From assembly GCA_007116145.1 (NCBI GenBank), contig SKJB01000103.1, positions 1 through 61,303 of the forward strand: DNA of 61,303 bases. The letters are read 5' to 3'. Below the pieces are notes generated by a model that saw nothing but the letters and a program-made list of their open reading frames with translations, had not been told where the DNA came from and made no database searches. The position numbers and the translations under genes are program-made. Of this stretch, positions 33,642 to 43,426 are shown piece after piece. Numbering within the stretch: position 1 is the stretch's first letter; each line of letters opens with the position of its first letter. The DNA is from Limnochordia bacterium. Its GTDB lineage: Bacteria; Bacillota; Limnochordia; Darwinibacteriales; DTU012.

Positions 33642-35747
33642 ATGTCATCGACATTTAATTTGGAACTAGGAAACCGCCAACTCATACTAGAGATAGGCCA
33701 AATGGCAAAACAGGCTAACGGCTCAGTTTTAGTTCGCTATGGCGATACTGTTGTGCTTGTAACCGCAACGATGTCTAAAGAAGCAAGACCAGATATTGAT
33801 TTTTTCCCTTTACTTGTTGATTATGAGGAAAAGATGTATTCTATTGGAAAAATTCCAGGAGGTTGGGGTCGTAGAGAGGGACGTCCTAGTGACCAAGCAA
33901 TCTTAACTGCTCGGATGATCGATCGTACGCTTCGTCCTCTTTTTGCTGATGGATTTCGTCAGGATGTACAAATTGTAGCACAAGTATTGTCCGTGGATAA
34001 GAATAACACTCCGGCAATTGCTGCAATGATTGGTGCAAGTGTCGCTTTACATGTATCCAATATTCCTTTCAACGGTCCTATCGGTGGAGTTAAAGTGGGT
34101 CGTGTAAATAATCAATTTGTGATTAATCCAACACTAGAACAAGAAGCTCAATCTGATTTAGATCTTGTGGTGGCTGGAACTAGTGATGCGGTTATGATGG
34201 TTGAAGCTGGAGCACTAGAAGTGGACGAAGAGATTACTTTACAAGCGATTATGTTCGGACATGCCGAGATCAAGAGAATTTGTGCTGTACAAGCTGAAAT
34301 TCAGGCTGAAATCGGTCGCCCAAAATCAGAAGTAACATTATTCGAACCCGCTGCAGAGTTAGTCGAGTGGATTAAAAACTTTGCCTCTGATAAACTAACC
34401 ACTGCACTACAAACGGTGGAAAAATTAGAACGTGAACAAGCCGTAAAAAAAGTACGTAATGAGATTAAGGAAGCCTATATCCAAGCCTTTGGCGAAGATG
34501 ATTACACAGAAAGTGTGAAATTCATTAAGGCTGTTACAGATGATATGGTGAAAAAAATTGTGCGTCTCCTCATTACTGATAAGCATATCCGTCCTGATGG
34601 GCGCAAAACTGATGAGATTCGTGCTATTAGTTCTCATGTAGGTATCCTTCCAAGAACTCATGGTTCTGGTGAATTTACAAGAGGACAAACTCAGGTATTA
34701 ACCGTTTGTACGTTAGGATTAAAGTCCGATGAGCAAATGATCGACAATCTCACTGACGAGGATCGTAAACGCTACATTCATCAATACAACTTTCCCTCAT
34801 ACAGTGTGGGCGAAGTACGACCAACACGTGGACCTGGACGACGAGAGATCGGTCACGGAGCATTAGCAGAAAGAGCATTGTTGCCTGTCATTCCATCAGA
34901 GAGCGAATTCCCTTACACATTGCGCCTCGTATCGGAAGTTCTAGAGTCTAACGGTTCTACTTCACAGGCGAGCGTATGTGGCAGCACCCTCGCTTTAATG
35001 GATGCTGGCGTTCCGATCAAAAAACCTGTTGCTGGAATTGCCATGGGATTAGTTAAGTTTGGTGAAAAATTTGCCGTTTTAACAGATATCCAAGGTATGG
35101 AAGATGCCCTAGGTGACATGGACTTTAAAGTAGCTGGTACAAGAGACGGAATTACAGCTTTACAAATGGACATTAAAATTAGCGGAGTTAGTGAAGAGAT
35201 TTTACGGCAAGCTCTAGCCCAAGCCAAAGCTGCACGTTTATATATCTTAGGCAAAATGCTCGAGACCATTTCTGCACCACGTGAAAACCTGTCAGCCTAT
35301 GCCCCTCGCATAATTACACTGGAAATTCCTGTTGATAAAATTCGCGATGTGATTGGGCCCGGAGGTAAAACAATACGCAAAATCATCGAAGAGACCGGAG
35401 TCGCTATTGATATCGAGGATGATGGACGCGTCTTTATTGCATCAACCGACCAAGAAGCAGGTCGGAGAGCGCAACAAATTATCGAAGGTTTTACAAAAAA
35501 TGTTGAGGTCGGCGCTACTTACTTAGGCAAGGTAAAGCGCATTATGAACTTTGGTGCCTTTGTGGAAGTTCTACCTGGTAAAGAAGGTCTTGTTCATATC
35601 TCTCAGCTAGCGAAAGAACGAGTGAATAAGGTGGAGGATGTAGTCTCAGTCGGCGATGAGATTTTGGTAAAGGTAACAGAAATCGATCGTCAGGGGCGGA
35701 TTAATCTATCAGCCAAAGATGCGATAACCCAAGAAACTCCAAAATAG
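33642..35747 (+). CDS. pnp: Polyribonucleotide nucleotidyltransferase (PNPase)
   Basis: A 701-residue phosphorolytic 3'-5' exoribonuclease, trimeric core of RNA turnover. Two RNase PH domains ([20 protein letters not shown] and [15 protein letters not shown]), with [36 protein letters not shown] and [20 protein letters not shown] around the active site. A KH domain ([20 protein letters not shown]) and an S1 domain ([20 protein letters not shown]) complete the normal architecture. A terminator follows. Confidence 0.98.
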   Translation: MSSTFNLELGNRQLILEIGQMAKQANGSVLVRYGDTVVLVTATMSKEARPDIDFFPLLVDYEEKMYSIGKIPGGWGRREGRPSDQAILTARMIDRTLRPLFADGFRQDVQIVAQVLSVDKNNTPAIAAMIGASVALHVSNIPFNGPIGGVKVGRVNNQFVINPTLEQEAQSDLDLVVAGTSDAVMMVEAGALEVDEEITLQAIMFGHAEIKRICAVQAEIQAEIGRPKSEVTLFEPAAELVEWIKNFASDKLTTALQTVEKLEREQAVKKVRNEIKEAYIQAFGEDDYTESVKFIKAVTDDMVKKIVRLLITDKHIRPDGRKTDEIRAISSHVGILPRTHGSGEFTRGQTQVLTVCTLGLKSDEQMIDNLTDEDRKRYIHQYNFPSYSVGEVRPTRGPGRREIGHGALAERALLPVIPSESEFPYTLRLVSEVLESNGSTSQASVCGSTLALMDAGVPIKKPVAGIAMGLVKFGEKFAVLTDIQGMEDALGDMDFKVAGTRDGITALQMDIKISGVSEEILRQALAQAKAARLYILGKMLETISAPRENLSAYAPRIITLEIPVDKIRDVIGPGGKTIRKIIEETGVAIDIEDDGRVFIASTDQEAGRRAQQIIEGFTKNVEVGATYLGKVKRIMNFGAFVEVLPGKEGLVHISQLAKERVNKVEDVVSVGDEILVKVTEIDRQGRINLSAKDAITQETPK

Positions 35748-35752
35748 AGTAC

Positions 35753-35780
35753 AAAGCAGGTCGCTACACCTGCTTTTTCT
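35753..35780 (+). terminator. Intrinsic terminator after pnp
   Basis: AGCAGGT (35755-35761) pairs with ACCTGCT (35768-35774), followed by TTTTCT. It closes the rimP-to-pnp cluster. Confidence 0.85.
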
Positions 35781-35805
35781 GTAGATTTCTCAAAGAGGTG
35801 AGTGT

Positions 35806-36858
35806 ATGAATTGTCAAGTCCAATCTGGAGTAGTAAAGACTATTGCGGATTATAAACAAAGACAGGAACTCACGGTGTTAGTTGGTCAAAAATTAACCAA
35901 GGCCATAAATTTCCCTGCACTCACAGGCCGATGCAAAGTCGAAGACCAAGTGATATTAAATACCACTGCAGTCGCTCTTCAACTAGGCACGGGTGGGGAA
36001 CACTTTGTTATGGCTATCGTTGATCGGGATGTGGAATTCGCAGGTGCCGGACACATTATGAAGGTTCGTTATACGCCAAGTCAAGGGCGAGTACTCAGCG
36101 TGGAAGAGCCAGCGAGTCCCTATCACACAGTTATGCAACAAGCAGAGACGATTGCTGGATTACCAGTAATCGTTGGTTCTCTCCATAGTATGCTAGGACC
36201 CGTTTGTCTTGCCTTTAACCAGATTGCTCCCGCCAAGAAACTCGTCTATTTAATGAGTGATGGAGCCGCCCTACCTATCGGACTAAGTCGATTAGTCGAA
36301 TGTTTGCAGGATAGAGGATTAGTGAGTGATACAATTACTTTTGGCCATGCTTTCGGAGGCGATTTGGAAGCGGTAAATATCTTTAGCGCTTTGCTTGCTG
36401 CAAAGCATGTCTGCAAAGCCGATGCTGCGGTGGTACTAATGGGACCTGGAATTGTAGGAACCAATACCACATGGGGTACTACAGCTGTTGAGCAAGGAGT
36501 GTTTCTAAATGCAGTGCAAACCTTAGGTGGATTACCGATTGGCTTATTGCGAGTGAGTTTTGCGGAGGGGCGCAGTCGACATCAAGGAATCAGTCATCAC
36601 AGTTTAACATCCTTGACCAATATCACTGAATGTTCTTGTTCCTTACCTCTGCCGAAAGCATTACAGGCTGAGCCTATCATTCAAGAACAGCTTGCCTTAT
36701 TGTCACAGCATGAGGTGAAATACATGGATACAGCTCTGTATGAGTATCTACTAAATACCCCAGATATTCCCCTTAAATCTATGGGACGTACACCTACTGA
36801 CGATCCTCATTTTTTTGGCACAGCACTTGCGTCTGGTATGCTCGCTGCAGGTTCCTAG
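35806..36858 (+). CDS. DUF3866 family protein, unknown function
   Basis: A 350-residue soluble protein recognised as DUF3866. The N-terminal part includes INFPALTGRCKVEDQVILNT and LGTGGEHFVMAIV; the middle has AYLMSDGAALPIGLSRLV-like residues (VYLMSDGAALPIGLSRLVEC), and the C-terminal half has GHAFGGDLEAVNIFSALLAA and MGPGIVGTNTTWGTTAVEQG. Gly-rich loops suggest nucleotide or cofactor binding but no named fold is evident to me. Family members occur in sporulating Firmicutes and Actinobacteria. It has its own AGAGGTG ribosome-binding site and lies between two terminated units. Confidence 0.8.
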   Translation: MNCQVQSGVVKTIADYKQRQELTVLVGQKLTKAINFPALTGRCKVEDQVILNTTAVALQLGTGGEHFVMAIVDRDVEFAGAGHIMKVRYTPSQGRVLSVEEPASPYHTVMQQAETIAGLPVIVGSLHSMLGPVCLAFNQIAPAKKLVYLMSDGAALPIGLSRLVECLQDRGLVSDTITFGHAFGGDLEAVNIFSALLAAKHVCKADAAVVLMGPGIVGTNTTWGTTAVEQGVFLNAVQTLGGLPIGLLRVSFAEGRSRHQGISHHSLTSLTNITECSCSLPLPKALQAEPIIQEQLALLSQHEVKYMDTALYEYLLNTPDIPLKSMGRTPTDDPHFFGTALASGMLAAGS

Positions 36859-36936
36859 AAGTGACTGCCCTGAATTACTCTCTCTTTGCATAGCTTAAAA
36901 AAATTGTAAGAAAAATCAATACGTGAGGTGATTTAT

Positions 36937-37548
36937 TTGGGAAGGCTTTTACTGATTCGTCATGGTGAAACAGTTTGGAATAAAGAAGGTCGATACCAAG
37001 GTCAAACCGATATCCCGCTATCACCCTTAGGTGTACACCAGGCACAGCGATTAGCTGCACACCTACAGAAAGAGACGATTACCCATGTTATTAGTAGTGA
37101 TCTTAGTCGCGCATACGAGACTGCGCAGATTATTGCAGAGAAACACGGGCTTCCTGTTGTTGTGGATGAAGGTTTGCGAGAATTCTGTTTCGGTGTATGG
37201 GAGGGGTTGACACGGACCGAAATTCAAACGAAGTACAAGGATCACTATTACGCTAAACAGCAGGGAGACGACGTATGTATTCCCGGAGCTGAAACAGCTT
37301 TTCAAGTTCGACAGCGAGTCACAAAGTGTATATCTTCCTACTGTCAGCGTTATGATGGCGTCCTCGTCTTTGTATCGCATGGAGGTACAATAAGACAAGC
37401 GTTGCTTGCCATGCTAAACGAGAAAGAATCTAAACGAATTATCCTAAACAATACAGGCATATCGACTGTTAGTTACGCCTTAAACGCTAGAGAGGTGGTG
37501 TATACGGTAGAGAAGATTAATGCTACCCATCACTTAGCTAGTAATTAG
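36937..37548 (+). CDS. Histidine phosphatase family protein (phosphoglycerate mutase-like)
   Basis: A 203-residue single-domain enzyme with the catalytic LLLIRHGETVWNKEGRYQGQ (phospho-histidine) motif, SDLSRAYETAQIIAE, LREFCFGVWEGLT and VFVSHGGTIRQALL. This branch includes cobalamin phosphatase CobC, PhoE-like broad phosphatases and GpmB; the substrate cannot be determined here. TTG at 36937 is used because GAGGTG lies 6 bases upstream. The next gene begins 57 bases later. Confidence 0.9.
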   Translation: MGRLLLIRHGETVWNKEGRYQGQTDIPLSPLGVHQAQRLAAHLQKETITHVISSDLSRAYETAQIIAEKHGLPVVVDEGLREFCFGVWEGLTRTEIQTKYKDHYYAKQQGDDVCIPGAETAFQVRQRVTKCISSYCQRYDGVLVFVSHGGTIRQALLAMLNEKESKRIILNNTGISTVSYALNAREVVYTVEKINATHHLASN

Positions 37549-37605
37549 CATATCTTTCCTTGCAGGCTCATAAGATACATCGAGACAGGCAAGGGAGGGA
37601 GTTGT

Positions 37606-38250
37606 TTGTTCGTTATGGGAAGCGTTGGAGAATTAGTCGGAGACTACTTAAAACGGCGCATACCTTTATTTATTGGGGTATTAATTTTATTTGTTATGGG
37701 TATTAGTTTCGGATCTCTTGCAGTACAAACTCTATCTGAACCGCAGCGTGCGGATCTATCATCGTACTTAGAGCATTTTTATGCCTCGTTTCCTCAGGAA
37801 GTAGCGGTTTCCAATCGACCACTGTTAGCGAGACAGGGCATGATTGATACGATTATTAAGACGAGCGGACTAATGTGGTTATTAGGCCTTACAGTGATTG
37901 GAGCCCCTTTAATTCTTGGCATTATTTTTCTACGTGGCTTTGTGCTTGGATTTACTATTGGTTTTATTATAGAGGAGTTTGTTTATCGCGGGGTGATTGT
38001 TGCTATCACTTCAATACTACCCCATAACATTCTAGTTATTCCTGCGATCCTATTAGCGGGAGGAGCTACCCTATCTTTTTCTTTAAGTGCAACGAAGACT
38101 CTCATTGGTGCTGAACAAAATATCTACAATCAGTTTCTCTCCTGTACATTTATTATTCTTTGTAGTTGCGGTCTATTAGCCCTTGCTGCATTTGTAGAAG
38201 CCTATATTACTCCAGTATTTATCCATTTAACACAAGGATTATTTGTATAA
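37606..38250 (+). CDS. spoIIM: Stage II sporulation protein M
   Basis: A 214-residue SpoIIM/DUF95 membrane protein with about five helices (PLFIGVLILFVMGISFGSLA, LGLTVIGAPLILGIIFLRGF, VIPAILLAGGATLSFSLSAT and the last near 175-200). In B. subtilis it holds SpoIIP and SpoIID at the septum during engulfment. TTG at 37606 follows AGGGAGGG. Its position just before xerD is the common arrangement in Clostridia and indicates an endospore former. Confidence 0.93.
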   Translation: MFVMGSVGELVGDYLKRRIPLFIGVLILFVMGISFGSLAVQTLSEPQRADLSSYLEHFYASFPQEVAVSNRPLLARQGMIDTIIKTSGLMWLLGLTVIGAPLILGIIFLRGFVLGFTIGFIIEEFVYRGVIVAITSILPHNILVIPAILLAGGATLSFSLSATKTLIGAEQNIYNQFLSCTFIILCSCGLLALAAFVEAYITPVFIHLTQGLFV

Positions 38251-38270
38251 CTTGAAGCGAGGAGTTTATG

Positions 38271-39170
38271 ATGGAACCAATTACAGAGTACCTTAATCAT
38301 CTTACGATTGAACGTGGACTAGCTGATAACACTCTGCAAGCTTACTCGCAAGATCTATGGCAATTCATTCACTACATCAAACAGATTAACCGCGATATTA
38401 CACAGGTTACTGCAACCGATATTATTGATTATTTATTCCATATACAACAAAAAGAGCACCTCGTATCTAGCTCACTAGCCCGCAAGACCGCAGCAATACG
38501 CGGTTTGTTTGCATTTATGGTTATGGAAGAGTTGATCGACGAAAACCCTTGTTCACAGCTGGATTCGCCCAAACCTTCCCATAAACTTCCTAACGTGTTG
38601 ACCATTAGTGAAGTCGACCGTTTATTGACAGCCCCTAATTTAGCAAAGCTAACTGGTTACAGAGACCAGGCTATGCTGGAGGTTCTCTATGCATCAGGCT
38701 TGCGAGTCTCAGAACTTATTGGTTTAAATCTTGGTGATATTGATCCTATCGGTTTTGTCCATTGCATGGGTAAAGGGAATAAAGAACGCATTATCCCGAT
38801 TGGTTCAAAGGCGATGGAAGCAACCAAGCTCTATCTCCTTAAGGGTCGGCCAGGCCTAGAAAAAGCTACTACTGACCATGCATTATTCCTAAATCGTCGG
38901 GGCATTCGTTTAACACGCCAGGGGTTTTGGAAGATTATTAAGCAATATGGACAAGCCTGTGGTTTTAAAATAGCCTTAACACCCCATGTAATTCGCCATT
39001 CTTTTGCTACGCACTTATTAATTAATGGGGCTGATCTTCGCTCCGTGCAAGAAATGCTCGGACATGTGGATATTTCTACGACACAGATTTATACTCACCT
39101 TACTCGTAACCATCTGCGCTCTGTTTATAATAAATCCCATCCTCGCGCAACAATAATGGAGGAAGAGTAA
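38271..39170 (+). CDS. xerD: Site-specific tyrosine recombinase XerD
   Basis: A 299-residue recombinase. The N-terminal SAM-like domain (LNHLTIERGLADNTLQAYSQ) is followed by the catalytic domain with Arg at 145 (ASGLRVSELIGL), His239 and Arg242 (HVIRHSF), LGHVDISTTQIYTHL with His and the nucleophilic Tyr. Length and the companions deoB and spoIIM indicate the chromosomal dimer-resolving XerD and not a phage integrase. The ATG at 38271 is 7 bases after GAGGAG; an earlier ATG at 38268 is possible. Confidence 0.93.
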   Translation: MEPITEYLNHLTIERGLADNTLQAYSQDLWQFIHYIKQINRDITQVTATDIIDYLFHIQQKEHLVSSSLARKTAAIRGLFAFMVMEELIDENPCSQLDSPKPSHKLPNVLTISEVDRLLTAPNLAKLTGYRDQAMLEVLYASGLRVSELIGLNLGDIDPIGFVHCMGKGNKERIIPIGSKAMEATKLYLLKGRPGLEKATTDHALFLNRRGIRLTRQGFWKIIKQYGQACGFKIALTPHVIRHSFATHLLINGADLRSVQEMLGHVDISTTQIYTHLTRNHLRSVYNKSHPRATIMEEE

Positions 39171-40349
39171 ATGATACATAGATTTATACTTATTGTGTTG
39201 GACAGCGTTGGCATCGGTGAATTACCCGATGCTCATCATTACGGAGATGGGGGTAGCAACACCTTAGGAAACATAGCTAAGCACATACAAGGATTGCATC
39301 TACCCAATTTCGAACGGCTAGGGCTAGGGAACATAGCTCCGATCTTGGGAGTTGCTAAGACAGATAAACCTTTGGCCGCGTGGGGAAAAATGAATCAACT
39401 ATCAGCTGGAAAAGATACCACCATAGGACATTGGGAGCTAGCCGGACTTTGGATTAAGGAACCCCTTCCAACCTATCCTAAGGGGTTTCCTCGCCGTTTA
39501 GTTGATCAATTTAGCCATCGTATTGGACGAGAAATTTTAGGTAATTGTGTCGCGTCTGGTACAGTTATTATTGACCAACTTGGTAGCAAGCACATGGAAA
39601 CAGGTAATCCAATTGTTTACACGTCGGCTGATAGTGTATTTCAAATTGCCGCCCATGAGCAAGTTGTACCCCTCCATCTACTCTATCAATGGTGCCTAAC
39701 CGCTCGTGAACTACTAGATGGCGAACATCGGGTGGCGAGAGTAATCGCTCGCCCATTTATTGGAGAACCTGGATGTTTTTCACGCACTAGTAACCGGAGA
39801 GACTTTAGCCTAGAACCGCTTGGCATAACAGTTTTAGACTACTTAACGGATCATCAAATTCCTGTTCATGCAATCGGTAAGATTAAGGATATCTTCGCAG
39901 GACGTGGGGTTACATCACACATATCCACGAAAAACAATATGCAGACCATTAATGCAACACTTTCCCTCCTACAGAAACACTCAGGACCGGGCTTAATTTT
40001 TGCCAATTGTGTAGACTTCGATATGCTGTGGGGTCATCGCAATGACGTGAAAGGGTATGCCTGCGGTTTAGAGGAATTAGATACAAGAATACCTGAACTG
40101 CTAATGCAGCTTAAACCCGATGATGTGCTTTGCATCGTAGCAGATCATGGATGTGATCCAACAACAAAGGGGACAGATCACTCCAGGGAGTATGTGCCAT
40201 TGTTAGTGTATGGAGATAGAGTGACGCCTTGCTCGTTAGGTATACGCGAGACCTTTTCTGATGTTGCACAGTCTATTGCTACATACTTTCATCTTGAGAC
40301 GATTTTTTTTGGAACTAGCTTTCTGGCAAAACAGACAAAGGAGGTCTAG
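39171..40349 (+). CDS. deoB: Phosphopentomutase
   Basis: A 392-residue alkaline-phosphatase-superfamily enzyme interconverting (deoxy)ribose 1- and 5-phosphates. Metal ligands and active site appear in IVLDSVGIGELPDAHHYGD, GKDTTIGHWELAG (phospho-acceptor Thr), and IVADHGCDPTTKGTDHSREY. It starts one base after the xerD stop, so it must be co-translated. The next gene, a nucleoside phosphorylase, feeds it ribose 1-phosphates. Confidence 0.96.
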   Translation: MIHRFILIVLDSVGIGELPDAHHYGDGGSNTLGNIAKHIQGLHLPNFERLGLGNIAPILGVAKTDKPLAAWGKMNQLSAGKDTTIGHWELAGLWIKEPLPTYPKGFPRRLVDQFSHRIGREILGNCVASGTVIIDQLGSKHMETGNPIVYTSADSVFQIAAHEQVVPLHLLYQWCLTARELLDGEHRVARVIARPFIGEPGCFSRTSNRRDFSLEPLGITVLDYLTDHQIPVHAIGKIKDIFAGRGVTSHISTKNNMQTINATLSLLQKHSGPGLIFANCVDFDMLWGHRNDVKGYACGLEELDTRIPELLMQLKPDDVLCIVADHGCDPTTKGTDHSREYVPLLVYGDRVTPCSLGIRETFSDVAQSIATYFHLETIFFGTSFLAKQTKEV

Positions 40350-40353
40350 AAAA

Positions 40354-41667
40354 ATGCGAGCCTATGATTTGATCATAAAAAAGCGCGATGGGAACCAACT
40401 AACCAAAGCAGAGATTCAGTTTTTAGTCCATGCATATACAGCGGGTACTGTACAAGATTACCAAATGGCCGCATGGTGTATGGCTGTCTACTTCCAAGGT
40501 ATGACAATAGACGAAATCGCAGCTCTTACAATGGCCATGGCTCATTCGGGTGATGTTTTCGATTTAGGGGGAATACAGGGCAAAAAAATTGATAAGCATT
40601 CCACTGGAGGAGTGGGAGACACAACAACATTAGTGGTAGCACCCTTAGTAGCTAGTTGCGGTATTCCTGTGGCAAAAATGTCTGGCAAGGGTTTAGGACA
40701 TACTGGAGGAACAATTGATAAGTTAGCGAGTATTCCAGGGTTTCGAACAGAGTTGACGCAAACAGAATTTCTAGACCAGGTACGAACTATTCAAATTGCG
40801 CTTGTGGGGCAGACAGGAACGCTTGCTCCTGCAGATAAGAAACTCTATGCACTCAGAGATGTGACTGCCACAGTGGACTCTATTCCACTGATTGCATCAT
40901 CAATAATGAGCAAGAAAATCGCTGCCGGTGCAGATGGATTTATACTAGATGTAAAAACTGGTTCTGGTGCTTTTATGAAAGAGATTCCAAAGGCTATTGA
41001 ATTAGCAAAAATTATGGTAGCTATTGGTAAGTCAGTAGATAAACCCACTGTCGCTCTCGTTACGAATATGGATCAACCGTTAGGAACGATGATTGGTAAT
41101 TCGCTGGAAATGCAGGAAGCAATTACCATCCTAAATGGTCAGACGCAGTGTGACTTAACACAGTTAAGTTTATTGTTAGCTGCCGAAATGCTTATTCTAG
41201 CAGGTCATGTACCGAATTTTGCACAAGCCGAGAGAGAAATATCTCATAAACTAAAGAATAAAGCTGGGTTAGGTAAGCTGAAAGAGATGATCCAAAGCCA
41301 AGGTGGAGATTGTCGAGTGGTCGATGATCCATCCCTACTTCCTCAAGCCCCTTATAGGACTGCCGTTATCGCGGCTCAGTCTGGGTATATCCAACACATA
41401 AACAGCCATGGGCTTGGGTTGGTAGCCATGCAGCTCGGTGCAGGTCGCGAGCACAAGGACAGTATTATTGATCTTGCTGTTGGTCTTGAACTAAAGAAAA
41501 AAGTTAGTGATTATGTACAGACTGGCGAAACTTTAGCTGTTATCCACAGTAGTAAGCAGCTTACAGCTCACCAAAGCTCTCAAGTAGCAACGAATTACCA
41601 ATTAACACCAACGAAACCTAATTCAGCACCACTAGTTTATGAAAAAATCAGCTTTAATGATGTATAA
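40354..41667 (+). CDS. pdp: Pyrimidine-nucleoside phosphorylase
   Basis: A 437-residue enzyme of the thymidine/pyrimidine phosphorylase family. It splits uridine and thymidine to bases and (deoxy)ribose 1-phosphate, which DeoB then isomerises. Signatures are DKHSTGGVGDTTTLVVAPLV, AKMSGKGLGHTGGTIDKLAS and MSKKIAAGADGFILDVKTGS. The ATG at 40354 follows AAAGGAGG. A GC-rich palindrome is just downstream. Confidence 0.95.
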   Translation: MRAYDLIIKKRDGNQLTKAEIQFLVHAYTAGTVQDYQMAAWCMAVYFQGMTIDEIAALTMAMAHSGDVFDLGGIQGKKIDKHSTGGVGDTTTLVVAPLVASCGIPVAKMSGKGLGHTGGTIDKLASIPGFRTELTQTEFLDQVRTIQIALVGQTGTLAPADKKLYALRDVTATVDSIPLIASSIMSKKIAAGADGFILDVKTGSGAFMKEIPKAIELAKIMVAIGKSVDKPTVALVTNMDQPLGTMIGNSLEMQEAITILNGQTQCDLTQLSLLLAAEMLILAGHVPNFAQAEREISHKLKNKAGLGKLKEMIQSQGGDCRVVDDPSLLPQAPYRTAVIAAQSGYIQHINSHGLGLVAMQLGAGREHKDSIIDLAVGLELKKKVSDYVQTGETLAVIHSSKQLTAHQSSQVATNYQLTPTKPNSAPLVYEKISFNDV

Positions 41668-41668
41668 A

Positions 41669-41683
41669 GGGGCCCTAGGCCCC
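41669..41683 (+). terminator. GC-rich palindrome after pdp
   Basis: GGGGCC and GGCCCC flank a 3-base CTA loop. The following ATATTTATT has no T-run, so it is at most a weak terminator or pause site. Confidence 0.4.
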
Positions 41684-41731
41684 ATATTTATTAGAGAAGT
41701 CTATTTCTATTTGTAAGAGGAGGAAATTGAA

Positions 41732-42907
41732 TTGAAAAAACCATTTTTTTGGCGTTTGCTATTCATTCTTGCTCTATTCCTATCGACTACTGCTTCTGGC
41801 TTCACGCAATCCCTGGAGTTAAACGGCAAAGCCGGACTACTAATGGATGCAAAAAGTGGTAATATTCTTTTCGAATACAATATTGATGAGGCTCTACCCA
41901 TGGCTAGTATAACCAAAATCATGACTTTAGTATTAGTTTTGGAAGCTGTGGATCAGGGAAGGGTGTCCTTAACCGACTTGGTTACTACGAGTAAGCATGC
42001 TGCCTCTATGGGTGGTTCTCAGGTCTGGTTAGATATTGGAGAGCAACTTCCACTTAAGGAAATCATCTATGCAATTGCTGTCGGATCAGCTAATGACGCA
42101 GCGGTAGCAGTAGCGGAGTATCTCGCAGGTTCGGAACAGGCATTTGTAGCAATGATGAACGCCCGTGCGCAAGAACTTGAGTTATCCTCTACCGAGTTCT
42201 CAAATGCTAGTGGTCTACCCCCTAGTCAATTTCATGGTGGAGCACAGGTTATGAGTGCCCGTGATGTGGCAAACCTAACAAGGCATGCTTTATCAGTGCC
42301 CTTGATGCTGGACTTTGTTTCTACCTATGATTATACAATGCGATCTCAAAGCACAAAACGACCGCAATTATGGAACTATAATAAACTACTCCGCCGTTAT
42401 CAAGGTGTTGACGGTATGAAAACTGGTTTTACCACTGAAGCAGGCTACTGTTTGGCAGCCACAGCAAAGCGAGACGATCTACGATTAATTGCTGTTGTTC
42501 TTGGTTCAGTAAATGATGCAAATCGCGAAAACGATGTTCGAAAATTAATCGATTTTGGATTTCGTAAATACACGAGTCATGTAATTTTATCACAGGGAAC
42601 TAAGGTGGGCGAAATACAGATACGGCAAGGAGAACCAGAAATCGTTGCAGCTGTTCTTACATCAGATTTGGCTGTAACTGTGCTTCGTGGCGATGAAAGT
42701 AAAATTACCACAGAAATTCGATACAGTAACGATCTAAATCTACCTCTAGTCAAAGGAACTCCTATTGGTGTGATCCAAGCCGTCATTGATGACGACTCCA
42801 TTGGGTCAGCAGAGATAACGATTGCCGTTGATGTTAAGCGTGGAAGTTTTCCAAAACTGATCGTGCATATGGCTAACGCTATGATTGATTCTCTTCTCGA
42901 ATTCTAA
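41732..42907 (+). CDS. dacF: D-alanyl-D-alanine carboxypeptidase DacF
   Basis: A 391-residue secreted penicillin-binding protein of the S11 family. A signal peptide covers about residues 1-26 (WRLLFILALFLSTTASGFTQ). Catalytic motifs are S59-x-x-K62 (ASITKIMTL), SAND for SxN, and MKTGFTTEAG for KTG. A C-terminal beta-rich domain (PBP5_C-like) ends in an amphipathic helix (LIVHMANAMIDSLLEF) that would anchor it. It trims peptide stems in peptidoglycan; the link to spoIIA downstream is the same as in B. subtilis, where dacF affects spore cortex. Confidence 0.94.
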   Translation: MKKPFFWRLLFILALFLSTTASGFTQSLELNGKAGLLMDAKSGNILFEYNIDEALPMASITKIMTLVLVLEAVDQGRVSLTDLVTTSKHAASMGGSQVWLDIGEQLPLKEIIYAIAVGSANDAAVAVAEYLAGSEQAFVAMMNARAQELELSSTEFSNASGLPPSQFHGGAQVMSARDVANLTRHALSVPLMLDFVSTYDYTMRSQSTKRPQLWNYNKLLRRYQGVDGMKTGFTTEAGYCLAATAKRDDLRLIAVVLGSVNDANRENDVRKLIDFGFRKYTSHVILSQGTKVGEIQIRQGEPEIVAAVLTSDLAVTVLRGDESKITTEIRYSNDLNLPLVKGTPIGVIQAVIDDDSIGSAEITIAVDVKRGSFPKLIVHMANAMIDSLLEF

Positions 42908-42930
42908 GAGGGTAAAACCCTCTTTTTTTT
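42908..42930 (+). terminator. Intrinsic terminator after dacF
   Basis: GAGGGT (42908-42913), loop AAA, ACCCTC (42917-42922) and eight T residues. It separates dacF from the spoIIA operon, so the operon must have its own promoter. Confidence 0.93.
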
Positions 42931-42936
42931 GAATAT

Positions 42937-42966
42937 GCAGGAATTTTTAATATATAAAGCGAATGT
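42937..42966 (+). promoter_or_regulatory. SigH-type promoter of the spoIIA operon
   Basis: GCAGGAATT (42937-42945) fits the SigH -35 pattern RNAGGAWWW, and AGCGAATGT (42958-42966) fits RNNGAATWW with one mismatch, at a spacing of 12. In B. subtilis spoIIA is transcribed by SigH, so position and sequence agree. The leader to spoIIAA would be about 100 bases. Confidence 0.75.
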
Positions 42967-43076
42967 AAGAATAATAAGTGATCATTTCACTGAAAAAACC
43001 ACCAGCTTATTATTGGGTTGTTGGAACAAAAATAAGGGATTCCCAATGGAATCATGTGAAAGAAGGGAGAATAATT

Positions 43077-43412
43077 GTGTATTGTAGCGAAATAGTCGGA
43101 CAAGCATTAGTTATAACACTTGAAGGTGAATTCGATCTTCATACAGCTCCGCCGTTTAAAGAACATATCGATACCCAACTACATGGCAAACCTGAAATTA
43201 TCAATTTAATCTTTATTATGTCCAAATTAACGTTTATTGATAGTTCAGGCTTAGGTGTAATTCTAGGCCGCTACCGGATTATTCAGGAACGAGGCGGTCA
43301 GCTGATTTTTGCTGCACCAAGTCCACAGGTAAAACGTATTCTTGAACTGTCAGGAATGCAGAAAATATCCAAATTTTCTAACTCAGCTCGGGAAGCTCTT
43401 GAGTTAATATAG
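43077..43412 (+). CDS. spoIIAA: Anti-sigma F factor antagonist SpoIIAA
   Basis: A 111-residue STAS-domain protein. The conserved Ser pair at residues 56-57 sits in KLTFIDSSGLGVILGRYR and includes the Ser phosphorylated by SpoIIAB. When dephosphorylated by SpoIIE, it releases SigF in the forespore. The GTG at 43077 is 6 bases after AAGGGAGA and gives the normal N-terminus; longer in-frame starts would fall in the leader behind the SigH promoter. Confidence 0.93.
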   Translation: MYCSEIVGQALVITLEGEFDLHTAPPFKEHIDTQLHGKPEIINLIFIMSKLTFIDSSGLGVILGRYRIIQERGGQLIFAAPSPQVKRILELSGMQKISKFSNSAREALELI

Positions 43413-43426
43413 GGAGGGAATAGTGT

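Noticed and set aside
42978-43076. N-terminal extension of SpoIIAA
   Set aside because: It would put the start 12 bases after the SigH -10 box without a ribosome-binding site; the GTG at 43077 has one.
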